Assembly (NCBI GenBank): GCA_013115145.1
Contig: JAAPAO010000296.1
Location: forward strand, 1 to 41,995
Length of the DNA: 41,995 nt
From: Perkinsus chesapeaki
Lineage: Eukaryota > Perkinsozoa > Perkinsida > Perkinsidae
Direction: 5' to 3'
The position numbers and the translations under genes are program-made. Position 1 is the stretch's first letter, and every line of letters starts with the position of its first letter. Shown in pieces: positions 30,199 to 39,598 of the stretch. Below the pieces are notes generated by a model. The model saw nothing but the letters and a program-made list of their open reading frames with translations, was not told the origin of the DNA and made no database searches.

Positions 30199-32944
30199 TT
30201 ATGAAACAAAGACATTATCCTTGCAGCTCCACTTTAGCGCCGCCGCCACCGCCTCCGGAGTCTCGGGCCTGACAGGCAGCGGTAGCATACTATGGGGAAG
30301 GCCTGCACCACCCAGTCACCTTGGTGGGGCTCGGCAGACTCCTCCTAAGCTTCTCAAGAGCCTCCCTCGCTCCAGCGTCCAGATCGATACGCACCAGTTC
30401 CAGAGCCGGAGACTTGACGTTGGCCTTCGAGGTCTTGAGGGCTGTGCTGGCATCCACGACCTGCAAATAAAAGCCTGACAGCAACCAGGGCAGTTTGCTA
30501 CTTTCGTGGGTGTCCGCACAAGCGTCGGAGTTATTTTGCGTCTTGACTTCTTGGCCATGGCGACCTTTCCTGGGCTCGGCGGCGGCGGTTTGAAGAGGAT
30601 CGAGGATCGCTTTGCTGGGGAGCACATAAAAGCCGCTGGAGAAGGCTTCAGGCCACCGGAGGAGGGGGATGTCATAAGGTTCGCCGCCTCACTTCTCACG
30701 AAGTCTGCAGCCTCAGCGAATACTGTCTGGACCATAGGCGAATGGATTTTAGGGGACGGCACCTGAGAGAGAGTATATTGGTACTAGTCCTGTCGGGGAT
30801 TTGAGTACTGGTCTGGCGTCTGCGGTGATGACGACTGGCTGGGGTTGCTTCATGGCATCGGTGGCCGCCTTATCATTATTAATTAAGGGCATATACAACT
30901 GCTGCTGAGCTGGCGGGCCCGCCTTCTGCTGAACTTCCTGTATCAAATACAATATCGACAACAGCTACACGCCAGCAGCAGCAGTCTGAGGTCACCTCCG
31001 CCTTGCAGGGTGATCCACCCAAGTCGACCTGGTCCAGCTCGCACAAGGTAACATAGCCGTCACTACCGGCCACTGCCAGGAACTAAAGGGCAACTTAATG
31101 ATAACGGCGTAGTAGCAGCCCAGGCGGTGGAGCCTACTCTGCCGGTGTCATCAAAGGCAAGGTCTACTATACTGGTGCAGTGGAGGTCTGATCCTGCAGC
31201 TCTGGGAAGCCTTCGCCCTGATTCAAAAGAAGCAACTTTGACGACGAAATGCAGCACCGGACGCCAGAAAGGATATCTTCGACGTTTCCGGTACTACTCG
31301 AACCTAGTTTACTATCAACCTTGCTATGATACCTCCACAGTGTAGAATTCATTCCTGCCCCCACAGTTGGGATGGCTACCTTTGTTGAAGACTGTGGTGT
31401 CATAAAGGGCTATCTGTGCAGCAGCAGTGCCAATTGTGAACACGTAATGTAGGGGATTCTCATCAGAGCCAGGTGGTCGGACTGGGAGAGGGAAGAACCT
31501 AAGCTGCTGGGATGACTTGGACACGGGGACAGGGGCCATGACCTGGTGCAGACTGTAGGGGAAGTAGAGCCAGAGTTGATAATAGCAGCTGGATTGGAGA
31601 AACCATCCCCTCGGGCCAGCACCAGACACCCATAGTCACCATGGGGAGTCAGGCATCCCGGGACCAACAGAAGGCGGCCATCCGGGGAGAAACTGGGGCG
31701 CCTGAGCGAGCAGACCAATACAGTGAAGCTGCCACATACGACTTAACGCACCGAAAGAAGTGAGCTGTGGCGTCATGTGCATAATGACTGTCATTAATGA
31801 AGATCTTCTCTCTGACAGTCTTCTCCGCCAGGGACGCTGCCACCGAGTCATCGGCTCCGGCCTCTCCAGCCGACACCGTCTCCTTGGCGATCACTTGTGC
31901 GTCGTAAGTTCGAACAACTGCTTTGGGGTAAAAGCTCTTCCGTTTGTTCCTGGCCCAGATTCGACAGGTCCTGTCAGCACTGGTAGTGCATATATATCGG
32001 TCCCGAGGGTCCCATGCTACACCGAGAACCCTAAACCGGATCTACCATTCGAAAGCAAACTGCTACCATCATCACCTAGAAGTGTGACCATCAAGCCTTT
32101 GAATCTGCTTGGCTGTTGCCACATCCCACACAACACAGAGCTCCCTATGGAGGCACACAGCCAGCTGGCGGCCATTCGGCGACCATGCTATACCAGACAC
32201 CTGTGCTGAGGCATAGAGGCGAGCGGCGGCATAGGCTACCTCATCGAGGCAGTTGAGGGCTCTTGGCTGGGCGACCCATTGCATTTCACCTGTTAATGGT
32301 GACTCCGTGTAGACCCAGAATACAACGTGCCCGTCATCACCAGCCGACGCCAGCACTGGTTGCTCTAAGGCAGGTAATAAGGTCGGCAAGGCTCCGCCGA
32401 GTGGGGGCCTACCTCCGGGAACTGGAGGAGCGAATCTTACACACGTCACACAGCCATGAGAATGGCTGCCACTAAGCTCGGCGTGCAGTCTGAAGCAGAT
32501 ACCTCACCGTGGGTAGTAGGGGAAATGGGTTAGCTCACTCCAACGCTGGGACCGCCGGCCCTACTGTCCCAGCACCCGAAACACAGCCCATCCCTTCCCT
32601 ATCTTGAGACCCTGTGGAGGCTGTGGGACTACCGCTGCCCTCCCTAGCTGGTGGAGACTTCTCCGCTGTTCTCTTACCAACACGCCAAAGTCGAACTACG
32701 GTATCGGCGCCACCGGTGGCACAAATGATGTCATCGGAGGTTGTAGAGGAAGACGCCACATCTGATAGCTATTGCAATAGATACCCAGCCCTGGCCTCCC
32801 ACTACCCTCCGCCTGCTGCTGTCCGTCACTGCTCTGGTCTTCTGGGGGTTCCGTAAGGGGACGGTGCCAAAAGTCAATAGTGAAGACATACTCCGGCTTA
32901 GAGCCAGTGCCGTGAAAGAAGACCTCCTGTGGATGTAGCCGCAT
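30199..32944 (-). CDS. Chromatin assembly factor 1 subunit B (p60/Cac2), WD40 protein
   Basis: Fourteen exons close in frame (32944-32806, 32761-32539, 32489-32413, 32364-32076, 32030-31752, 31701-31554, 31506-31333, 31276-31237, 31193-31138, 31082-30996, 30937-30763, 30704-30502, 30460-30320, 30261-30199), giving about 697 aa. WD repeats read in CAF-1 p60 order: ICATGGADTVVRLWRV, PVLASAGDDGHVVFW, VSGIAWSPNGRQLAV, GVAWDPRDRYICTTSADRT, then FFRRPSFSPDGRLLLVPG, the hallmark block (FFRRLSFTPDG type), and LAVAGSDGYVTL. CAF-1 deposits H3-H4 behind the replication fork; p60 binds p150 and Asf1. The C-terminal 200 residues are Ser/Pro/Lys-rich and then helical. Repeat 1 carries a Ser/Gly-rich insertion. 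The final acceptor is ambiguous (30261, or 30268 ending near 30216). Confidence 0.9.
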
Positions 32945-33043
32945 ACACTGATGCTAATAACAATAATAAACTCTGAATTTAGGGAAGGTCACCTTGGATC
33001 AAAGGATGCACTGTATTTCATGGAGTGCCTAGTTCGGAGAGAT

Positions 33044-33095
33044 AACGACTACCTTAGTAGTCGTTAGTAGTTAGTACTACGACTGTAGTACTAAC
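33044..33095. repeat. Two adjacent perfect hairpins
   Basis: Hairpin 1: aacgactac-ctta-gtagtcgtt at 33044-33065 (9-bp stem, 4-nt loop). Hairpin 2: gttagtactac-gact-gtagtactaac at 33070-33095 (11-bp stem, 4-nt loop). They lie between the LANCL stop and the CAF-1 p60 start on the minus strand, so they could shape the LANCL 3' end, separate transcripts, or be a miniature element. Both arms use the same few triplets (tag, tac, gac), suggesting origin by local duplication. Confidence 0.85.
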
Positions 33096-33283
33096 ACGAT
33101 AGTGTCATCTAGCTTTGACAGAGATGGGAAGCGGAAGGTAGCAAATCCGTTCCTCCTGAGGATACCATGGTCGTCCATGGCCCTCTACACCCAAGCCCGG
33201 AGCGCAACAGCGGGCATTCCGTGAAAGATGTCAAACGACGGCAGAAAAAAGGTATTGAAGTTTACATTGTCAAGACGTGTTGT

Positions 33284-34767
33284 CTAAAAGCCTGGGAAGA
33301 TGCCAGTTACGTTTTGCCCCCGGTCTGCTGCTGCGGCCAAAGTTGCCCCAATAGATGCCACTGCACCAGCGAGGCCTTCGTAAAGGGAATACGGACGGTC
33401 AGCAAAGGTATCGCTGAGCCATTGGCCGTATTGGGACGTGAACAAAGCGAACTGTCGAGCACGATGAAGCCACACACGGTGACCTTGATCCCAAGAGGCT
33501 GTCCGATGGCAGTCATCCAGATACTACCTGTATAGGTGTAGACGGCTACCAGTGCCATAGTACTACCACCGACACCATGGCACAGCCCAGCGCCCTTCTC
33601 AGCAAGGAGGCCTCGCTCGTACACAACCTAAGGATTGATCCACCGGTAGTAGGACAGAGAAGATTATAGGAGTACCTCGCCAAGACTACAGATAGTATCT
33701 TTGATTCTAACGAGGACGCCTTCGTAACCTTCGGGCTTTAACAAAGATACCGCCCCCGCGAGTTGAACCAGGGCCGGTATCCACCCAGTCGCACCGTGGC
33801 ACCAATGCACCAAATTTCCTGGCAATCGAGCAGCATCGGCATCCTCCCCTCTGAAGGTCCTTACCTCCGGATCTACTGCCGACACTCGACTCTATATTAA
33901 CATTTCTACATCGGCAATGTTCCAATACCCAGCTAGCCGTGGCCAACAAACGAGCCAGAAGCTCCGAGGCACCCTCTGGATTGTACTGTTGAATGTAGTC
34001 ACTAAGGACATATATTATACCTATTAAACTAGTACCACCACGGCAGAACCAGAGCCGCTACCCGCAGTGCCATGAGCTGCTCCCAGGTAAGGTTTATGGT
34101 GCCAGGTCCACTGATAATGGTCCCCTTGCCAGTGGGACTCGGCATCCACCACGGCCCTCACTATATCCCGGCATACTACACCTATCTCCCTCCTATCCGC
34201 CTCTCGTAGCTCAGCATGTTTATTAATCCACAATAGAGAGCTCAGATATCCAGCCCGACCATAGAGCAGTTCGCATTCGGAAGCTGGCAACTCCCTAACC
34301 ACTCGAGAGAAGTCCAATAGCTCCCTCAGAGGTGCGCCATGATCCCCGGCCAACACCAGCAAGCTCCGGTGGGCAACACCAGGCCCCTCCAGAAGAGACA
34401 CTCGACGAGAGCTCAGACTGGGAACAGATGGCTGTTGAATAGCTGCCCGCCAGTCATATTGACGTAACCCGGTCAAGTGATACCTCTCCAAAGCAGCTTC
34501 CAGCAGGAGCCCACCGCCCAGCTCACCGACATAGACGGCTCCTAGGTCAGTATCCCGATGACGGCCGAGCATATGCTGTCGGACCACCTTAATCAGTGAG
34601 CTAAGACCGTCGGCAAGATCCGACTCCAAGGCCACCTCCGGGAGCTGATTGATGTAGTATCTTCCGTTACTAGAGATATCATACGGTGGAGGTCCAAGGT
34701 GAGACATGGTCCACCTATCCGCTGACATTGCCAAACTCAACACTGAGTATAAGGAGAAGCTAACCAT
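33284..34767 (-). CDS. LanC-like protein (LANCL family)
   Basis: Five exons close in frame: 34767-34062, 34020-33910, 33875-33676, 33627-33528, 33483-33284, giving 438 aa (animal LANCL1 is about 400). Family motifs in order: LLYGRAGYLSSLLWINKH, YLGAAHGTAG, LVHWCHGATGW, GLCHGVGGS and DRPYSLYEGLAGAVA. The Cys of HWCHG and the Cys-His of GLCHG are the three zinc ligands, so the active site is intact. Eukaryotic LANCL proteins bind glutathione and add it to dehydrated Ser/Thr residues in damaged proteins, in the cytosol. The ATG at 34767 overlaps the stop of the upstream gene; later Met codons (residues 14 and 21) are alternative starts. Intron 33909-33876 is only 34 nt. Confidence 0.92.
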
Positions 34768-35345
34768 TCTTCAACCGATTAAATGCCTCAGCGTTCCTTT
34801 GAAGCTTCTGTTTCTTTTTTAAGCGTTTCTTTTGGCTCTTGGTTAAACCAGCCACCATACTATCTACCTCACTGCTCGCTACGTCGGTCGTGGGGGAAGC
34901 CTTGACATCAGACCATCACACGACGCACGCCAGCTGTACCTTCATCACTACCTTTGTACTTTTACTGCCCAATGCCGCTCGACCTTCATCATCGCTATCG
35001 TCTTTAGTCCGCTTCAACTCTAGCTTCTCTTCATCATCATCGTCACTGCCCTCCTCATTACGGCGTTTACCTGCACCACACCACTATGCGGAACTGGTTA
35101 AATTAACCAGGTTAATAGGGAGCTTCTCAAGTGAATGCACAGCGAACGATAGGTAGCAGTTGAAGCTTCCCCTCATCCTTAGTCTACTTCGACCAACGTC
35201 ACTCAATTACACCCACACAGCGTCCGCATGGCCAAGCCGTTCCTACCCGTTAACTTGGCCCGGAGCTTTGAACGCATGTTGGCATCTTTACGCATGTCTC
35301 TTATCATCTCAAGGGTGCATCCCAGACCTACAACACAGATGAAGT
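34760..35345 (-). CDS. Lysine/acid-rich nuclear-type protein, 5' exons unresolved
   Basis: The last two exons are clear: a frame with KRRNEEGSDDDDEEKLELK and DDSDDEGRAALGS, then an intron of about 50 nt (35008-34900 region), then ASPTTDVASSEVDSMVAG and TKSQKKRLKKKQKLQRN, stopping at 34760. An upstream exon near 35330-35250 reads GCTLEMIRDMRKDANMRSK and is also coding-like, but the joins between are ambiguous. Alternating acidic and Lys-rich segments are typical of nucleolar or RNA-processing proteins; I do not recognise the family. Its stop codon lies inside the start of the LANCL reading frame. It may be continuous with the acidic gene at 35543-35913. Confidence 0.5.
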
Positions 35346-35379
35346 ATTATACCAAGGTAAGCTGCCTGATTTGATCGAC

Positions 35380-35480
35380 ACTTAGTTCATTGGCTACTCT
35401 TTAATATTATATACAGTTACTAATATACTATTAGTTATTATTGATAGTCAGTTATGAGTATGTGGCCAGGTAAGAACGGT
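35380..35480. other. AT-rich spacer
   Basis: About 100 bp of strongly AT-rich sequence (tactaatatactattagtta type) lies between the lysine-rich and acidic minus-strand genes. It may be a promoter for the lysine-rich gene or a long intron. Confidence 0.4.
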
Positions 35481-35542
35481 CCCTAGCTCCATGTTCAGTT
35501 TTCTCTATGGCCCATCTATTCACCCCTTGTGCCACTTAACCG

Positions 35543-35913
35543 TCATCTATGGCCAGTGGTGAGGGCCAACGGGATACTACCCCCAAATCTTTCTAGTAGC
35601 AAGTGCTCTGATAGCGACATGAGTACCAATGAATTAACATCGGCGATGCGCAATGATTCCGGCGGCGGCGGCGGTGGCAAAGGTATGGCATCCATATAGT
35701 ACCCATTCTCTCAGTCCTCAATCCATGCTTTGCCGTATCCACAGCTCTCATCCACTCTTGCCTTATCGGATCTGACTCAGCAGCCGCCTCGGGTGGTGTA
35801 TCCGCAGTAGGGTCATCATCGTCATCAGATGATGGGCAGAACTCGATGATGGGAGGTTCCTTCTTCTGCTCCTCGGAGTCCATGTCACCAACTGAAAACG
35901 CCCTGTGCGCCAT
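35543..35913 (-). CDS. Small acidic protein, unknown
   Basis: ATG 35913 starts a 171-nt exon reading MDSEEQKKEPPIIEFCPSSD, a DDDDD run and a QEWMRA helix. It joins across a 35-nt intron to exon 35707-35543, reading YYMDAIPLPPPPPPESLR and LVLMSLSEHLLLERFGG. The product is about 111 aa. The poly-Pro and acidic runs suggest a protein-interaction segment. The stop is supported only by this frame, and the protein may continue into the lysine-rich exons downstream. A plus-strand coding-like fragment begins about 80 bp away in the opposite direction. Confidence 0.4.
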
Positions 35914-35993
35914 ACTACTCTCCTAGTTCTGGACAGATCAGCGCCCGCTCTCCTTCCGGTCCGATTGACGAACCAAACTTCAACGATCTCTGG

Positions 35994-36161
35994 ATGGAAC
36001 TAGAGCTAGAGGAAGGATTACCAAGAACGATGTAAGGCCTCCCGTTCCTAGGTTAGAGCAAGTCTACTCCGCACTTAATCCCATTTTAGCTGTGCACCTT
36101 GACACACTGTTATTGGACAGAAGGGATAAGCCACTAATCGAAATGAAGTGGGAGATGTTGT
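35994..36161 (+). pseudogene. Two-exon coding-like fragment, unknown
   Basis: ATG 35994 reads MELELEEGLPRTM up to position 36031, and the frame resumes at about 36052 as LEQVYSALNPILAVHLDTLL then DRRDKPLIEMKWEML, ending at a good gtaagt donor at 36162. The gap between is only 20 nt (gtaagg...cctag), far below the usual intron size. No further exon was found downstream. It could be the 5' end of a broken gene or a gene whose later exons I missed. Confidence 0.3.
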
Positions 36162-36708
36162 AAGTGCCAATCCTCAAATCGGGGCCATCGGCCCGCTGTG
36201 GGCGCCTGACCGGTGATAACTCTCGAGGGCTCCATGCGCTATAGATGACTCTTATAGTATGTTTGCATTAACCTCTCAAGAACGTGCTCTGGAAATACCT
36301 ATGGATAGCAGATCCCCGGCGCCTTGAGATGAGGTGGATAAGGTGCACCTTATAATCAAAAGGTTGTGAAAGCGCCTTGCCTGAAAATTGAAAGGTGCCT
36401 TACGGTTCTTGCACCTTATGGCGTCTTGTGAATAGGCCCCCGATGTGTTCGTGACTTAGCAAAGCCAACTCCAATAGTCAAATGTTGGCTACGCACAGTT
36501 TGACACAGTTGCGCGCGCCCTCGTCGTTGTGGGCTCTCCGATCTCCTGCACCCTCAAGCGTCAACTACCCTCGAAGGGATAGGTATGATACGGTTTTTAG
36601 CAACTCCAATGGCCCTTAGTCAACAACCCATGAACTCAAAATTACTATGTCCGAGTGTCCCCCAAGTTGCACGCGTAGTCAATTTTGCACGCATACCCAG
36701 CAAATAAT
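36162..36708. other. Non-coding stretch with a 16-bp palindrome
   Basis: The perfect palindrome ataaggtgcaccttat is at 36338-36353. Related blocks aaggtgcc and gcaccttat recur near 36397-36420, so a local inverted-repeat cluster is present. No gene is seen. Confidence 0.6.
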
Positions 36709-37466
36709 ATGATTATGTTGAATGATTTTTGTAACGTCTGGGACTCCCTATCCCAACGTATGTCCGTCCCGTTGGATGATATAAGTCGTTACCCCTATAC
36801 CGGCCCTACCTCTAACTTTCTAGATGGTAAGGCAACAAGTACTATCACCAGCCCATCGAGCACCACACCTTTATGCAGTAAGCAGACAGAGTCTTCTCAA
36901 CCTTCCTCGAGCCCCTCTGTTAAGGAATCGAAGAAATGCTCACGGGGGAAGAAGCGACGGCAACGCCAGAGGGATGCGTGCAGCTGCTCTGACTTTAAGG
37001 GTGCTTATAAGACTGAACTGTGCCGATGTGTTGTAGAAGGAACAATGTGCCGGTTTGGTGCTCAAAGATGCAAATGGGCTCATAGTCTAGAAGAACTGAT
37101 AGAGCATCGTAATATGGCTAAAGACCATGAAGATTCTGCCTTGTATAAAGAGGTGACTAATGCTATAGTACCTATCCCTCGTGATAGCCTACATCGGCAA
37201 CTTCGACGTCGGTCTTACTCACTACCAGAGCCAGCCCATATACGCTGTTTGCTCCCTTCATCAATATGGGTGGAACTTCTCACATGTGATGATTCTCATC
37301 TTTTATACCCTTTCTGTGAGTAACTATTACTTATTTCGTGAAGCGGCTACTACCATCCTCGCTGTGTGTTGAAGGCAAATGCGATTATCGTGCTGCTTGC
37401 CAGTTTTTCCGGGAAGTATCATCCGCACTTGGTTTTCCTGCATTAGTTCCAAAACATTGTCATTGA
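36709..37466 (+). CDS. CCCH zinc-finger protein (tristetraprolin/TIS11-like)
   Basis: Two exons, 36709-37315 and 37375-37466, close in frame across a 59-nt intron with a gtgagt donor, giving about 232 aa. The finger YKTELCRCVVEGTMCRFGAQ continues RCKWAH. The YKTELC lead-in and C-x8-C are exactly TTP-like, but the next spacing is C-x6-C-x3-H instead of x5. A second, degenerate unit reads CDYRAACQFF, with Phe where His is expected. A basic cluster (KKRRQRQRD) precedes the finger. TTP-like proteins bind AU-rich mRNA and control its decay. An alternative splice (donor after ATATGG, acceptor at gtgaag) would extend unit 2 upstream as LCVEGKC. Confidence 0.7.
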
Positions 37467-37892
37467 CAATGGATACTACTGCCAGCCAGTGTCTCATGAC
37501 ATTCAATGTAGCCAATTGCTCTCCTCAATTCTTCTAGCAATACTCTCCTCGACCGGCCTACCCGTTTGACGCGTTCGTTACTGTCGTCGTTATCAGGCGC
37601 TTTGATGCCAGTCGTAGCAGACGCTCTTTGCCGCACGGCTTTTCATGGCCCGTGGGGTATACCCTCATATTGACATGTATAACATTGTTCGACGACAACG
37701 TCGTTAACGCTCTTCCGCCATCCAAGTCTAGAATATTAAGACGAATATGTTATGGTACCGAGCATGCTGCTACTGCTACATGCGGTACCATTGTTGATGG
37801 AACTATTGTTTTTATCCACCGCATGTTTCAGAGTCAAATCATCAGCCTTTCGTTAAGATGGTTATCCTCTTTACGATAGTTTTTATGCTCCT
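37467..37892. other. Intergenic, nothing assigned
   Basis: A frame at 37628-37879 begins without an ATG and has no domain. No repeats or RNA genes are seen. It probably holds UTRs and a promoter for the gene starting at 37893. Confidence 0.45.
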
Positions 37893-39516
37893 ATGACGGA
37901 TGTAGTTGACTCTACCAGAAAGAGGCCTTCCCCGTCACAAACAGCAGCAGCAGGAGGCAAGCGGCCACGAGCACCATCTGCAGACTCGGAGGTGCTGATG
38001 TAAGCTATACCATATTACTAGTTGAATGCTATTCATCTTCAATGGTAGTTCTAGGTACCTGATGTCACAGAATGGAGTAAGACGCGCCGTCGAGCTTGAC
38101 AACGTCTCAAGCAGCCCCGAAGAGCTCGAGGCCAGCAGGCTTCTGCTCCTCTCATCTATAGGACATGCCTTGCTTGATTCCACGGAGGAGGGTAACAAGC
38201 GTCATGAGCAACCACAGAGTAACGGCCGCACTACAGTGGAGACGAGCCAAGGATCTTCGTCAAATAACAAAGAGCGTGGTTTTGTTATGCCTTTGAAGCG
38301 CAAGCCTATGAATAAGACGCAACAGAAGGATGCAGCAGCAGTAGCAGCAAGAGGAGCCGCACCCTCAACAGTGAAGTGTCACTCGGCGAACAGTAGGGAT
38401 CTGGTGCCTCATGAGCTCCCGCCTGATGCATTTGGAGAATACCCAAGTCTAGAGCTCGACAGCTCAGGGTATCTCTCGGAGGCTAGACCGATGGTAGCCA
38501 TGAGCATGGTGGACAATCGAGGATGTAGTCAAACTAACACTGTGCTTCATCTGGCTAGGAGCCCTCCAGCTACATATGATGACCTTTACGGGCCCACACC
38601 ACCTCGACATACGAAAAATATCCAGTCGACTATACAATTCGATCGTCCACCGAAAACTGCGCCAACTACGGCGACGGAAAGCGAGCTGCCTCGGAAGCGC
38701 GTTGTGGAACCGCCGGCAGAGATTTCTCAAAGAAAAGACCCTCCTTTGGAGCAAAAGGCAACTAGTAGAATTGACGCGTCACAGAAGGGCCACAAAGGCC
38801 ACAAGGCCTCTTCAGAACATAAATTTGATGACGGGAGACATAATACTGTCAACGAGCATGTGGACGGTGGAGTGGCGAACGTGAACTGTGTCGCTACGGT
38901 GGCGGCGGAGCCGACTCAGCAAACTAGCGCTGCTGGCCTGCAACAGCGCCAGAGTGATGCTGCTCGGGAACCGGGTGAAGCTGGTACATCGAGCAAAGCT
39001 TGTGAGGACGTACTGAAGCCAGTCGAAGTGGACAGGAAGGGCGCTGAGAATCGACAAACGGGGGGAGACGATATGAATGAGGGAGATGACGACAATTTGC
39101 ATGGATTGATAGAGTATATTGATGATGGAGAGAACACAGTAGGGGCGAACCCTGGTGGCCTCAGCCCAACAGCAATGGGTCTCATCGAGGATTATGTACC
39201 TGGAAAGGATGTTATAGACTTGGAGGACTGCCGGAGTGACGAGCAACGGCCGGAGAGCTCTCGGCGGTCGAGACCATTCGATGAGCTTTTCGTGAAATTG
39301 AGTGAGGAGGATGAGGCGCTTCTATTTGAAGAGGCTCCTAGAGTCCCTAAAGAGGAATTGAAGGAGCCCATTGCTGACCAGCAGGAGCACATCATATGTG
39401 CTGAGGTCATCGACCTTGATGATGATGAGGAGGAAGGCACCGCCGGGCATGGATCCCCTAGAAGCAGCGCCTATTCGGAGATAAGCTCGATGGATGGTGT
39501 ACCATTGAAAGAGTGA
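37893..39516 (+). CDS. Nuclear disordered protein with two SUMO-interaction-like motifs
   Basis: Exon 37893-37999 joins exon 38055-39516 across a 55-nt intron, giving 522 aa. The N terminus holds basic clusters RKRPSP and GGKRPRAP, resembling nuclear localisation signals. Most of the protein is Ser/Gln/Lys/Asp-rich and probably disordered. Near the C terminus are GKDVIDLEDCRSDE and CAEVIDLDDDEEEG, two hydrophobic-VIDL cores followed by acidic residues, the textbook form of SUMO-interaction motifs. Between them is FDELFVKLSEEDEALLFEEA, a likely amphipathic helix. No RING finger, nuclease or helicase domain is visible. A SUMO-dependent scaffold role in the nucleus is an inference. Confidence 0.7.
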
Positions 39517-39598
39517 AGCAACCTATAGATTAGTCTTCTACTGAACTACTTGCCGCCATTATACTTGATAGTGCTACGTTTCCTACGATAATGACATC

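Noticed and set aside
33167-33535. 122-codon plus-strand frame
   Set aside because: It lies opposite the last two LANCL exons, which carry the diagnostic RPYSLYEG motif.
35994-36161. A complete small gene
   Set aside because: It has coding-like content, but the only internal intron would be 20 nt and no terminal exon was found, so it is listed as a fragment only.
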